NCBI RefSeq assembly: GCF_030846195.1
Contig: NZ_JAVCWH010000003.1
Coordinates: forward strand, 524,001 to 588,000
Source: Paracoccus yibinensis
GTDB lineage: Bacteria > Pseudomonadota > Alphaproteobacteria > Rhodobacterales > Rhodobacteraceae
Direction: 5' to 3'
Length of the DNA: 64,000 nucleotides
In this document: one piece after another, positions 35,099 through 44,190 of the stretch
How the letters are laid out: each line of letters begins with the position of its first letter
Numbering within the stretch: position 1 is the first letter of the stretch
Notes under the pieces: model-generated
What the model was told of the DNA's origin: nothing
The model's input: only the letters and a program-made list of their open reading frames with translations
The model's database searches: none
Made by a program: the position numbers and the translations under genes

Positions 35099-35807
35099 TC
35101 CGGCGCTGATCTGGTCCTATCTGGCACAGGGGCCGCTGCTGTGGCTGACGGCGACGCTGGTGGCCTATGTTGTAGGCGATGCGCTGTTCCGAGCAGCAAG
35201 GCGGCAAAGCTGGGCGAATCCGGTGCTGATCGCGGTGATCCTGCTGGCGATCTTGCTGGGTGCGACGGGCACCGACTATACCACCTATTTCGAGGGCGCG
35301 CAGTTCGTCCACTTCATGCTGGGCCCGGCGACGGTCTGCCTGGCGCTGCCGCTCTATGACAACCTGCCCCGCGTTCGCCGCGCCCTGTGGCCGATGCTGG
35401 CGGGTCTGTTCGTGGGGTCCGGGGTGGCGGTGGTGTCCGCCCTGGTGATCGCCCGCGCCTTCGGGATCTCCGGCCCGGTGCTGGCGTCGCTCGCGCCAAA
35501 ATCGACCACGGCCCCGGTCGCCATCGGAATCGCCGAACGGATCGGAGGCCAGCCGACCCTGACCGCCGCCCTGGTGCTGCTGACGGGGATCTTCGGGGCG
35601 ATCGTGGTGACGCCGCTGCTGAACGCGCTGCGGGTGAGGGATTGGCGCGCGCGGGGCTTTGCTGTGGGGGTGGCCGCGCATGGCATCGGGACGGCGAGGG
35701 CGTTCCAGGTGAACCAGACGGCGGGCGCCTTCTCGGGGATCGGGATGGGGATGAACGCGGTGCTGACGGCGGTGATCGCGCCAATCGTGGTGGGGTGGCT
35801 GGGGTGA
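35091..35807 (+). CDS. CidB/LrgB family membrane protein
   Basis: A 238-residue multi-span membrane protein, the usual partner of LrgA/CidA. Typical segments are GPATVCLALPLYDNL, LAPKSTTAPVAIGIAERIGG (conserved in LrgB) and AVGVAAHGIGTARAFQ. It overlaps the LrgA-like gene by 8 bases, so both are made together. The complex probably affects autolysis or export of small organic acids; which one is unknown here. Confidence 0.92.
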   Translation: MTDPALIWSYLAQGPLLWLTATLVAYVVGDALFRAARRQSWANPVLIAVILLAILLGATGTDYTTYFEGAQFVHFMLGPATVCLALPLYDNLPRVRRALWPMLAGLFVGSGVAVVSALVIARAFGISGPVLASLAPKSTTAPVAIGIAERIGGQPTLTAALVLLTGIFGAIVVTPLLNALRVRDWRARGFAVGVAAHGIGTARAFQVNQTAGAFSGIGMGMNAVLTAVIAPIVVGWLG

Positions 35808-35842
35808 GAGGAGATCCTATGTCGTAAGAACGAAGACCGGTC

Positions 35843-36634
35843 CTATTCTTTCATTTTTCTTAGCCGTTGCAACTCATCCATGGCTTCATCCAATTCTTTG
35901 CGGGCTGTCCAAACACGCTGAAGTGCCGCATATTCTTCTGCCGCGTCGTCAGGCAGCGAGGTCTCGATTTGCAGATCTCCTGGACCGTAGCTGAATTTGG
36001 CTATCGGGTCGTAAGTCGGCAGACAGGCTTCGTACGCTTGCCGCCATTGCCCCGGTATCCGCTCCCAAAGCTTGCGATTGGTTCCGCGAACCTGCGCGGA
36101 TGGATGTGCAGATTCGAACACGCGCATTCCTGCATCTTCGACTATGCCGCGCGCTTTCTTGGCCTGATTGCCGACCAGCACTACTGATCGCAAGCGGGGC
36201 AACAATCGCAACAATTCTGCGACTCTCAACATCCCGTCCCGACGTTCCGCAGCAGTTAAGTCTGTAGTGCCATTCCACCAGGGAATCATGTTCCAGATCA
36301 CGCTGGCGCGTCGAGGAACTCCCGCAATCTTCATGAAGTGATACAAGGCTTCTGCGCTTGGATCATCGTTGTCGCGAGAGATGAATCCCGAGCCACCCCT
36401 TGCTGGATCTGTCTTCGGGCCAGGCTTCTCCAGCAAAAACAGGATTTCAGCATCAACGCCGCCGTCAAGCGGATCGAAGTCCGGCACAAAGCCCCGGTTC
36501 TCTGCGCGCAAACTATCAACGAATTTTGCCAGAGGCGCGATGTGCGGATCGGCTCTCAACCTATAGCGCGTCTGGATGGCGCTGATTTCCTTAAAGGCGC
36601 GTGGTCCTGTGGGTGAAGGATCCTCCAACATCAT
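35843..36634 (-). CDS. Uracil-DNA-glycosylase-superfamily protein, lower GC
   Basis: A 263-residue protein with the UDG-superfamily layout: EILFLLEKPGPKT as the active-site strand, GSGFISRDNDDPSAEALYHFM, VIWNMIPWWNG, and the late VLVGNQAKKARG and ESAHPSAQ (His-containing motif 2). It is probably a DNA base-excision enzyme or an inactive relative; the usual catalytic Asp/Asn of motif 1 is not obvious, with EKPGP in its place. A charged C-terminal helix follows (EYAALQRVWTARKELDEAMDE in part). GC content is clearly lower than in neighbours, suggesting recent transfer. The stop of the LrgB gene is 35 bases away, convergent. Confidence 0.72.
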   Translation of the reverse strand: MMLEDPSPTGPRAFKEISAIQTRYRLRADPHIAPLAKFVDSLRAENRGFVPDFDPLDGGVDAEILFLLEKPGPKTDPARGGSGFISRDNDDPSAEALYHFMKIAGVPRRASVIWNMIPWWNGTTDLTAAERRDGMLRVAELLRLLPRLRSVVLVGNQAKKARGIVEDAGMRVFESAHPSAQVRGTNRKLWERIPGQWRQAYEACLPTYDPIAKFSYGPGDLQIETSLPDDAAEEYAALQRVWTARKELDEAMDELQRLRKMKE

Positions 36635-36640
36635 TGTGCC

Positions 36641-37174
36641 TCAACTCCCAGGCCGAAACGCCTTCACCTTCCCCGCATCCGTCTCCACCCGCGCCGCGCC
36701 AATCAGATCCAGGCAATACGGCACCGCCGCGAACACCGCGTTCAAGCAGGTCGCAATTGCCGCAGGCTTTCCCGGCAGCGTGATGATCAGCGTCGCGTCC
36801 CGGATCACCGCCGTCTGCCGCGACAGGATCGCCGTCGGCACCTCCAGCAGCGAGGCGCGGCGCATTTCCTCTCCGAAGCCCTCCAGTTCCTTCTCGGCTA
36901 CGTCCATCACAGCCTCGGGCGTCTGGTCGCGCGGTGCGGGACCCGTGCCGCCAGTGACAAGGATCAGGTCGGCGCCCCCTTCGACCAGTTCGCGCAGGGT
37001 CGCGGCCACGCCCTCTCGCCCGTCGGGAACGATCACGCGGTCGATTTGCATGGGCGAGGTGATCACGTCGCGCAGCCAGGCCTCGGCGCCGGGGCCGCCC
37101 TTGTCCTCGTATTCGCCGCGGGCGGCGCGGTCGCTGACGGTGACGATGCTGATGCGGGCGGGGCGGTCGGTCAT
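36641..37174 (-). CDS. Molybdopterin adenylyltransferase (MogA/MoaB family)
   Basis: A 177-residue protein of the molybdenum cofactor pathway, predicted to adenylylate molybdopterin before molybdate insertion. Motifs: ISIVTVSDRAARGEYEDKGGP at the start (Ser-Asp-Arg and Gly-rich loop), LILVTGGTGPAPRDQTPEA (substrate loop) and TLPGKPAA. ATG 37174 gives the family N-terminus MTDRPARI; longer frames upstream are out of pattern. Gene lies alone between the lower-GC glycosylase gene and argG. Confidence 0.9.
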   Translation of the reverse strand: MTDRPARISIVTVSDRAARGEYEDKGGPGAEAWLRDVITSPMQIDRVIVPDGREGVAATLRELVEGGADLILVTGGTGPAPRDQTPEAVMDVAEKELEGFGEEMRRASLLEVPTAILSRQTAVIRDATLIITLPGKPAAIATCLNAVFAAVPYCLDLIGAARVETDAGKVKAFRPGS

Positions 37175-37273
37175 GGCGCGGGCCTTTCGCTGGTCGCGGC
37201 CACTGTGGGACAGGCCCGCGCAAAAGAAAAGGCCGCGGGGATGCCGCGGCCCTTGGTGCATGATGCGGGCAGA

Positions 37274-38500
37274 CTACTTGTTCCGCGCGTTCCGGTTTGC
37301 GACCAGCTTCAGGCGCAGCGCATTCAGGCGGATGAAGCCCGCCGCGTCCTTCTGGTCATAGGCGCCGGCGTCGTCCTCGAAGGTGACATGCGCCTCGGAA
37401 TAAAGCGACTGGTCCGACCACCGGCCGACGCAGGTGGCAAGGCCCTTGTAGAGCTTCAGCCGCACTGTGCCCGAGACATGCTCCTGCGACTTGTCGATCA
37501 GGGCCTGCAGCATCTCGCGCTCGGGGCTGAACCAGAAGCCGTTGTAGATCAGTTCCGCATAGCGCGGCATCAGGCTGTCCTTGAGGTGGCCCGACCCGCT
37601 GTCCAGCGTGATCTGCTCGATCCCGCGATGGGCTTCCAGCAGGATCGTGCCGCCGGGGGTTTCATAGATGCCGCGCGACTTCATGCCGACGAAGCGGTTT
37701 TCCACGAAGTCCAGCCGCCCGATGCCATGCCTGCCGCCCAGTTCGTTCAGGCGGGTCAGGATGGTGGCGGGGGACAGCGCCTCGCCGTTGATTGCCACCG
37801 CATCGCCGCGCTCAAAGGTGACCTCGATGAATTCGGGCTGATCCGGCGCATCCTCGGGGTTCACGGTGCGCTGATAGACATAGTCGGGCGCGGCCTCGGC
37901 GGGGTTTTCCAGTGCCTTGCCTTCGGAAGAGGTGTGCAGCAGGTTCGCGTCCACGCTGAAGGGCGCCTCGCCGCGCTTGTCCTTGGCGATGGGGATCTGG
38001 TTCGCTTCCGCGAACTCGATCAGCTTGGTGCGGCTGGTCAGATCCCACAGCCGCCAGGGCGCGATGACCTTGATCGACGGATCCAGCGCATAGGCCGACA
38101 GCTCGAACCGCACCTGGTCGTTGCCCTTGCCGGTCGCGCCATGGGCCACCGCGTCCGCGCCGTGCTGGTGCGCCAGTTCCACAAGCCGCTTGGAAATCAG
38201 GGGGCGCGCGATGGACGTGCCCAGCAGATACAGCCCCTCGTAGACCGCGTTGGCGCGGAACATCGGAAAGACGAAGTCGCGCACGAATTCCTCGCGCAGG
38301 TCTTCGATGTGGATGTTTTCCGGTGCGATTCCAAGCAGTTCCGCCTTCTTGCGCGCCGGCTCCAGTTCCTCGCCCTGCCCCAGGTCGGCGGTGAAGGTGA
38401 TGACCTCGCAGCCGTATTCGGTTTGCAGCCACTTGAGGATGATCGAGGTGTCCAGCCCGCCCGAATAGGCAAGGACGACTTTTTTCGGCGCGTCAGACAT
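37274..38500 (-). CDS. argG: Argininosuccinate synthase
   Basis: A 408-residue enzyme that joins citrulline and aspartate with ATP in arginine synthesis. The PP-loop AYSGGLDTS is at residues 11-19; [13 protein letters not shown] (citrulline/aspartate site) and EGxALEN-like and GGTIL segments follow. ATG 38500 gives the standard N-terminus; the frame upstream of it has no family similarity. Divergent from a membrane-protein gene with 104 bases between. Confidence 0.97.
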   Translation of the reverse strand: MSDAPKKVVLAYSGGLDTSIILKWLQTEYGCEVITFTADLGQGEELEPARKKAELLGIAPENIHIEDLREEFVRDFVFPMFRANAVYEGLYLLGTSIARPLISKRLVELAHQHGADAVAHGATGKGNDQVRFELSAYALDPSIKVIAPWRLWDLTSRTKLIEFAEANQIPIAKDKRGEAPFSVDANLLHTSSEGKALENPAEAAPDYVYQRTVNPEDAPDQPEFIEVTFERGDAVAINGEALSPATILTRLNELGGRHGIGRLDFVENRFVGMKSRGIYETPGGTILLEAHRGIEQITLDSGSGHLKDSLMPRYAELIYNGFWFSPEREMLQALIDKSQEHVSGTVRLKLYKGLATCVGRWSDQSLYSEAHVTFEDDAGAYDQKDAAGFIRLNALRLKLVANRNARNK

Positions 38501-38604
38501 GCGGTTAACCCTTCGGCAAAGTTTCCGGGGCAATAAGGCAGTTGGCGCGTTGTCACAAGGGCAAGGAACGGCCAGGACGGGCCTGATTTGAGCAGGGGTA
38601 TTGG

Positions 38605-39345
38605 ATGAAGGCTTTTCGCATCCTGCTGCACGCATTGCGGCAGGTTTTCGGCAATTCGCGGCAGGTGCTGGCTATTTCCGTGCCGCCATTGGCAATCCAG
38701 GCGATCTTGCTGGGCATCGTGGTATCTTGGCTTGCCGGCCTGGACGGCAACCAGCCGTCCGGGGGCTGGTTCCTGACAGTGCTGGCGCTTGGCTTGGTTT
38801 ATCTGCACAGCCTTGTGTGGCTTGCCGTCCGCTGGCATCGCTTTGTTCTCTTGAACGAACAGGAAAACCTGCTTTCGCCACCGCCTCGTGCGGCCATGAT
38901 GCGCTATGTTGGCGTTTGCCTGTTGATCGCTCTGGCCATGTTTGCCGCCGCTTTGCTGATCGGCCTTGTTGTCACTGCTGTGGCAGCAGGCGGGGGCGGT
39001 TTGCTGGCTGTCCTGGCAGCCGTTGCCCTGGCGATCCTTTCCCATGGCCTGGCCTTGATCCTGGGAACGGCGCTGCCAGGTGCCGCCATTGGTGCGCGGC
39101 AGCCGGTCCGCGCGGCTTGGGAAAGCATGAAACCGGCTGGCGGAACTGTTCTCTTGCTGGCGATCATCGCACTGGCAGTCAACGCCTTGGCCGAGGCGGC
39201 CAGCATGGCTGTCGAGGCCAGCGATCTGCCGGATGCGCTTATCTTTGGCTTCATCCTGGTATTCTACTGGTTGGCCTCGCTTGTCACCCTCTCGGTCCTG
39301 ACCACCCTCTGGGGCCACTACGTCGAAGGCCGCCCGCTGCGCTGA
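38605..39345 (+). CDS. Multi-span membrane protein of unknown function
   Basis: A 246-residue protein with about six hydrophobic segments: [40 protein letters not shown], a long [57 protein letters not shown] and [19 protein letters not shown]. No catalytic motif is seen. The layout (short basic N-terminus, Ala/Leu-rich helices) resembles unassigned inner-membrane proteins of the DUF975/YciC type, but I cannot assign the family. ilvA starts 28 bases after it. Confidence 0.75.
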   Translation: MKAFRILLHALRQVFGNSRQVLAISVPPLAIQAILLGIVVSWLAGLDGNQPSGGWFLTVLALGLVYLHSLVWLAVRWHRFVLLNEQENLLSPPPRAAMMRYVGVCLLIALAMFAAALLIGLVVTAVAAGGGGLLAVLAAVALAILSHGLALILGTALPGAAIGARQPVRAAWESMKPAGGTVLLLAIIALAVNALAEAASMAVEASDLPDALIFGFILVFYWLASLVTLSVLTTLWGHYVEGRPLR

Positions 39346-39373
39346 ACGCTTGCCAAATGCCCGCTTTCGCGTC

Positions 39374-40660
39374 ATGCGCAAGCACATGGAAAACGCCGCC
39401 CCCACCCTCGCCGCCCCTAGCTTCGCTGATCTCGTCCGTCAGGCGGAGGTCGCGATCCGCGACCTGTTCGAGCCGACGCCCCTCCAGCGCAACGACCATC
39501 TGTCGGCCCGGTTCGGCGCGGAGATCTGGCTCAAGCGCGAGGATCTGACCCCCGTGCGCTCCTACAAGCTGCGCGGCGCCTTCAACGCCATGCGCAAGCG
39601 GGTCACGCCCGGGCAGGCGACGAACGCGCATTTCGTCTGCGCCAGCGCGGGCAATCATGCGCAGGGCGTGGCCTTTGCCTGCCGCCATTTCGGCGCGCGC
39701 GGCACGATCTTCATGCCGGTGACGACGCCCAAGCAGAAGATCGACAAGACCAAGGTCTTCGGCGGCGACGCGATCGAGATCGTGCTGACCGGCGACTATT
39801 TCGACCAGACGCTGGCGGCGTCCCAAGCCTTCGCAGCCGAACACGGGGCGCAGTTCCTGGCCCCCTTCGATTCGGCCGATGTGATCGAAGGCCAGGCCAC
39901 CGTGGGGCTGGAGATGCTGGAGCAGTTGGGCGACGCGCCTGATCTGGTGGTGCTGCCGGTGGGCGGCGGCGGGCTGGCGGCAGGGGTCACGCGCTATTTC
40001 GCCGAGATGGCGCCGGGCACGCAATTCGCCTTTGCCGAACCGCTGGGTGGCGCCAGCCTTCAAGCGGCGCTGCAACAGGGCGCGCCGGTGGCACTGCCTG
40101 CCGTGGACAATTTCGTCGATGGCGCCGCCGTGGCGCGCATCGGCGCCCTGCCCTTCGAGGCGCTGCGCCGTTTTGCCCCGCAGGACGTACATCTCGCGCC
40201 CGAGGATCGGATATGCATCACCATGTTGCAGATGCTGAACCACGAGGGGGTGGTGCTGGAACCCGCGGGCGCGCTTGCCATCGACGTGCTGGCGGATCTG
40301 GGTGACCTTTCCGGCAAGCGCGTGGTCTGCGTCTGTTCGGGCGGCAATTTCGATTTCGAACGCCTGCCCGAGGTCAAGGAACGTGCCCAACGCTTTGCGG
40401 GGGTGAAGAAGTATTTCGTCCTGCGCCTGCCGCAGCGCCCCGGCGCACTGCGCGATTTCCTGGAACTGCTTGGTCCCGATGACGACGTGGCGCGGTTCGA
40501 ATACCTCAAGAAGTCGGCGCGCAACTTCGGCTCGATCCTGATCGGCATCGAAACCTCGGCCCCGCAGAACCTGACGGCGCTGAAGACGCGGCTGGACCAT
40601 GCGGGATTTGTCTATCGCGACATCACCAACGACGAGATCCTGGCGGAATTGCTCGTGTGA
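39374..40660 (+). CDS. ilvA: Threonine ammonia-lyase (threonine dehydratase)
   Basis: A PLP enzyme converting threonine to 2-oxobutyrate, the first step of isoleucine synthesis. The Schiff-base lysine is K65 in VRSYKLRGAF; the Asn of ASAGNHAQGVAF and the phosphate-binding GGGGLAAG follow. The C-terminal 100 residues (YFVLRLPQRPGALRDF then IGIETS) look like a single ACT-type regulatory domain, the short IlvA form. ATG 39374 is chosen; ATG 39386 or TTG 39350 are possible as no clear ribosome site distinguishes them. 428 residues. Confidence 0.93.
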   Translation: MRKHMENAAPTLAAPSFADLVRQAEVAIRDLFEPTPLQRNDHLSARFGAEIWLKREDLTPVRSYKLRGAFNAMRKRVTPGQATNAHFVCASAGNHAQGVAFACRHFGARGTIFMPVTTPKQKIDKTKVFGGDAIEIVLTGDYFDQTLAASQAFAAEHGAQFLAPFDSADVIEGQATVGLEMLEQLGDAPDLVVLPVGGGGLAAGVTRYFAEMAPGTQFAFAEPLGGASLQAALQQGAPVALPAVDNFVDGAAVARIGALPFEALRRFAPQDVHLAPEDRICITMLQMLNHEGVVLEPAGALAIDVLADLGDLSGKRVVCVCSGGNFDFERLPEVKERAQRFAGVKKYFVLRLPQRPGALRDFLELLGPDDDVARFEYLKKSARNFGSILIGIETSAPQNLTALKTRLDHAGFVYRDITNDEILAELLV

Positions 40661-40700
40661 TTTAACCCCCCCTTTACCGGCAGGGGGGTATCACAATCGC

Positions 40701-42002
40701 ATGAAACGCACGAATCGCCTGTCTCCTGTTCTAGCCAAGCCGACCACGAACCGGCTGATACGGCGCGTGCTGATCGTCAGCCCCAGCGATGCGCAGCGGC
40801 GCATCCTGTCGGTCCCCCTGCGCCGTGCTCGCTATGAGGTGCTGGAGGCGGGATCAGTCGCCGATGCGCTGCAACTGTGCCAGCGGATCGAACCCGATAT
40901 CGTGCTGTCCGACTGGATCATTCCTGGGGGGGCGGGCAGGGAATCCGGTCTTGACCTGTGCCGCGCCTTCCGCGCCGGAGAACGCAGCAGATATGGCTAT
41001 TTCGTGCTGCTGACCTCGGCCCAGGATCACGAGGACATCGCCCGCGGGCTGGAGGCGGGGGCAGACGACTTCCTGGCAATGCCCGTCACCAAGCAGGACT
41101 TGCTGGCGCGCCTGGCCGCGGGCGAACGCATCCTGCGGGTCGAGGAGGATCTGCGGTCCAGCAATGCCCAGCTTCGCGCCGCGCTTGACCGGCTGCGCGA
41201 CACCCAGGCCGCGATAGACCGCGACCTGCAAGAAGCGCGCAAGTTGCAGCAGGGGCTGGTCAAGCAGCGGTCGGGTCGCTTCGGTCCGATCCAGTTGTCG
41301 CTGTTGCTGCGGCCTGCTGGGCATATCGGCGGGGACCTGGTGGGCTTCTTTCCCATCGGCGATGATCGGGTGGGCATCTATGCCTTGGACGTATCTGGCC
41401 ATGGCGTGACGGCCGCGCTGCTGACCGCGCAGCTATCCGTGCATCTGTCAGGCTCGGCCGACCAGAACGTCGCCTTGCGCGCGGCCCAGACCGGGACCGA
41501 TGCCGTCAGCCCTGCGGCGCTTGCCCATTTCTTCAACAACATGATGCTCGAGGAGATGGCGACCGACACCTATTACACGATGATCTATGCCGACCTGAAC
41601 CATGTGACGGGCAGGTTGCGGATGGTCCAGGCGGGGCACCCCCATCCCGTCCTGCAGCGCGCTGATGGCTCGGTGCTGCCGCTGGGCAATGGCGGGATGC
41701 CGATCGGCGTCTTCGAACGGCCGGTCTTCGACGAGATCGAGGTGATCCTGAAACCGGGCGACAGGCTGCTGATCTGTTCGGACGGCATCACCGAGGCCAC
41801 GAATCCCGCCGGCCGTCTTCTGGGGGATGATGGGGTCGAGGCGATCCTGCGCACAAACGCCTTTCTGGGCGGGCACGTTTTTCTGGAGTCGATGGCCTGG
41901 TCGGTGTCGGAGTACTGCCGGGGCGAACGCCAGGACGACATGTCGGCCGTGCTGATAGAATACCTTGCCCCCGCCGAGACCGTGCCCCTGCCGCGACGCT
42001 AG
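40701..42002 (+). CDS. Response regulator with PP2C (RsbU-type) phosphatase domain
   Basis: A 433-residue two-domain signalling protein. N-terminal receiver domain: RVLIVSPSD, phospho-accepting D71 in DIVLSDWIIPG, and conserved Thr/Lys segments (LLTSAQDHEDIARGLEAGADDF; PVTK). A short coiled linker (about 150-190) leads to a C-terminal SpoIIE/RsbU PP2C phosphatase with metal-binding residues in GGDLVGFF, DVSGHGV and CSDGITEA. Such proteins usually dephosphorylate anti-sigma-factor antagonists in general stress signalling. The partner anti-sigma genes are not adjacent. It overlaps the NUDIX gene on the other strand by 4 bases. Confidence 0.9.
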   Translation: MKRTNRLSPVLAKPTTNRLIRRVLIVSPSDAQRRILSVPLRRARYEVLEAGSVADALQLCQRIEPDIVLSDWIIPGGAGRESGLDLCRAFRAGERSRYGYFVLLTSAQDHEDIARGLEAGADDFLAMPVTKQDLLARLAAGERILRVEEDLRSSNAQLRAALDRLRDTQAAIDRDLQEARKLQQGLVKQRSGRFGPIQLSLLLRPAGHIGGDLVGFFPIGDDRVGIYALDVSGHGVTAALLTAQLSVHLSGSADQNVALRAAQTGTDAVSPAALAHFFNNMMLEEMATDTYYTMIYADLNHVTGRLRMVQAGHPHPVLQRADGSVLPLGNGGMPIGVFERPVFDEIEVILKPGDRLLICSDGITEATNPAGRLLGDDGVEAILRTNAFLGGHVFLESMAWSVSEYCRGERQDDMSAVLIEYLAPAETVPLPRR

Positions 42003-42442
42003 ATCAGGTGGCGGAACCGGGCCAGGAAAGCCCGCGCGCCTGGATCGGCCAGCAGTTTCATGGCCGCAGGCGGACTGGCCCAATGCGCGCTGTGATGCGG
42101 CTCGGACGGGGGTGACAGGCGCAGGACCGGCCGGGCGATCCAGACGTGGCACAGTTTTTCGGCGTATCGCCCGTAATCGGGCATGAAGGCAAAGCGGCGA
42201 TAGATGCCCAGCCAGCGGGGATTGCCGATGGTCCAGCCGGTTTCCTCGCAGACCTCGCGGTGCAGCGCGCGCAGGCCGGTTTCTCCTGGGTCGATGCCCC
42301 CGCCCGGCAACTGGTATTCGGGTTCGGGCGCAGCCTGGCGGGTCAGCAGCAGCTTTCCCTCGCGGGTCAGAAGGCCATAGGCGCCCGGCCGCAGATGGTA
42401 AGACTGCCCACGCCTGGGGGAATGGCCGTATCGGCGGATCAT
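41999..42442 (-). CDS. NUDIX hydrolase
   Basis: A 147-residue NUDIX protein. The Nudix box is complete: GGGIDPGETGLRALHREVCEETGW (Gx5Ex7REUxEExGU), with the metal-binding REVCEE. Substrate unknown; the Tyr/Arg-rich N-terminus (YGHSPRRGQSYHLRPGAYG) is common in small stand-alone NUDIX proteins of Rhodobacteraceae. Convergent with the response-regulator phosphatase gene, with overlapping stop codons. Confidence 0.88.
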   Translation of the reverse strand: MIRRYGHSPRRGQSYHLRPGAYGLLTREGKLLLTRQAAPEPEYQLPGGGIDPGETGLRALHREVCEETGWTIGNPRWLGIYRRFAFMPDYGRYAEKLCHVWIARPVLRLSPPSEPHHSAHWASPPAAMKLLADPGARAFLARFRHLI

Positions 42443-42586
42443 GCGGACTCCGGGTTCGTTGGCCCTTCTCTAGCGCAGGGGGAAACCGCGCAAAAGCCAC
42501 CCCCTTGGGATCGCCCGCAAAGTTCCTATATTGGGCGCGACCCGGCCCGCCCCCCTGCGGGCCTGCCCAGATTTCAGGAATATCGC

Positions 42587-43600
42587 ATGAGCAAGATCAA
42601 CCAGATCGCGTGGGACGACACGGTTTTGCCGTTCCAGCTGGACCGTTCGGACATTCGCGGCCGCGTTGCCCGGCTGGACGGGGTGCTGGATCACATCCTG
42701 TCGCGCCACGACTATCCCGCGCCGGTGGGTGCCCTGGTTGCCGAACTGGCGCTGCTGGCGGCCTTGATCGGCCCGACCGTCAAGCTGCGCTGGAAGCTGA
42801 GCCTGCAGGTCCGCGGCAACGGTGCGATCCGCACGCTGGCTGCCGATTATTTCGCGCCCCAGCAGGACGGCGCCCCCGCCCGCATTCGCGCCTGGGCCAG
42901 TTTCGATGCCGACCGCCTGGACAGCCGCCCGCCCTTCGAGCAGGTGGGCGAGGGGTATTTCGCCATCCTGATCGACCAAGGCCAGGGCTCGCTGCCCTAT
43001 CAGGGGATCACGCCGCTTGCGGGCGGGTCGCTGTCGGCCTGCGCACAGACCTATTTCGCGCAATCCGAACAGCTGCCGACCCGGTTCCAACTGGCCAGCG
43101 GCGCATCCCGCCTGTCGGGACAGGACAGCCGGTGGCGCGCCGGCGGCGTGATGCTGCAAACCCTGCCGGCCACCCCGATGCAGGGCGAAGGGGGAAGCGG
43201 CGAAGGCGGGCTGATCCAGGCTGCCGACATCCTGCAAGGCGCGGAATCCGAGGATTGGAACCGCGCCAACATGTTGCTGGACACGGTCGAGGTTTTGGAG
43301 TTGATCGGCCCCTCGGTCGGGCCGACCGACCTGCTGCTGCGCCTGTTCCACGAGGAAGAACCCCGTGTCTTCGACGCGCAGCGGGTTGAATTCGGCTGTT
43401 CCTGCACCTCCGACCGGGTTCGGGAAACGCTGTCGATCTATTCCGCCAAGGACATCGCGCACATGACGACCGATGAAGGCATCGTGACCGCCGATTGCCA
43501 GTTCTGCGGCGCGCATTACGAATTCGACCCGCACAGCCTGGGGTTCGAGGCGACGGTGGATGCCGAAGGCCAGCCCCTGCCCGACAGGGCGGCCGAGTGA
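42587..43600 (+). CDS. hslO: Redox-regulated chaperone Hsp33
   Basis: A 337-residue chaperone activated by oxidation. The C-terminal zinc switch is complete: CSC (FGCSCTSDRV) and CQFC (DCQFCGAHY). The N-terminal substrate-binding domain has the usual pattern (VGALVAELALLAALIGPTVK and GSLSACAQTYFAQSEQLPT in part). It is slightly longer than E. coli Hsp33, as in other alphaproteobacteria. ATG 42587 with AGGAA upstream. It leads a run of five coupled genes; its TGA overlaps the next GTG start. Confidence 0.95.
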   Translation: MSKINQIAWDDTVLPFQLDRSDIRGRVARLDGVLDHILSRHDYPAPVGALVAELALLAALIGPTVKLRWKLSLQVRGNGAIRTLAADYFAPQQDGAPARIRAWASFDADRLDSRPPFEQVGEGYFAILIDQGQGSLPYQGITPLAGGSLSACAQTYFAQSEQLPTRFQLASGASRLSGQDSRWRAGGVMLQTLPATPMQGEGGSGEGGLIQAADILQGAESEDWNRANMLLDTVEVLELIGPSVGPTDLLLRLFHEEEPRVFDAQRVEFGCSCTSDRVRETLSIYSAKDIAHMTTDEGIVTADCQFCGAHYEFDPHSLGFEATVDAEGQPLPDRAAE

Positions 43601-44190
43601 TCCCGGCTTGGTCCGAAGACCGTCTGCGTCAGGCCCTGTCGGTTCCGGCAGGGCCAAGTTCCGATTACGACTTGAACCCGGACGTGGCCCCGCCGCCGGG
43701 TTCCCTGCGCCCGGCCGGGGTGCTGGCCGCGTTTCACGAGGATGACGGCCGCCTGATCCTGACCAAGCGCGCCTCGGGTCTGCGTCATCATCCGGGCCAG
43801 ATCGCGCTGCCGGGCGGCAAGGTCGATCCGACCGATGCGGATGAAATCGCCGCAGCCCTGCGCGAGGCGCGCGAGGAAGTGGGCCTGGATGCCGCTCAGG
43901 TCGATCTGCTGGGCACCCTGCCACCGCACCGCACCGTGACGGGATTTGCCGTGACCCCCGTGATCGGCATCATCCGGGGCGCCTTCCAGCCCCTTCCCGA
44001 ACCCGGCGAGGTCGAGGAAGCCTTTGCCCTGCCCTTCGTTCATGTCGCCGACCCGTCCAGCTACCGCATCGAGCGCCGGCGCTGGCGCGAGGGCTGGCGC
44101 AGCTATCACGCGGCGCCCTTCGGTCCCTATTACCTGTGGGGCGCGACCGCGAGGATCCTGCTGGGTTTGGCCAGAAGGATCAGGGCGTGA
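43597..44190 (+). CDS. CoA-pyrophosphatase NUDIX hydrolase (NudL type)
   Basis: A 197-residue NUDIX protein starting at GTG 43597, which overlaps the hslO stop (GTGA). The Nudix box LPGGKVDPTDADEIAAALREAREEVGL is complete and preceded by SGLRHHPGQIA, the UPF0035 pattern of coenzyme A pyrophosphatases, which hydrolyse CoA to 4'-phosphopantetheine and adenosine 3',5'-bisphosphate. Its own stop overlaps the GTG start of cca. Confidence 0.9.
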   Translation: MIPAWSEDRLRQALSVPAGPSSDYDLNPDVAPPPGSLRPAGVLAAFHEDDGRLILTKRASGLRHHPGQIALPGGKVDPTDADEIAAALREAREEVGLDAAQVDLLGTLPPHRTVTGFAVTPVIGIIRGAFQPLPEPGEVEEAFALPFVHVADPSSYRIERRRWREGWRSYHAAPFGPYYLWGATARILLGLARRIRA

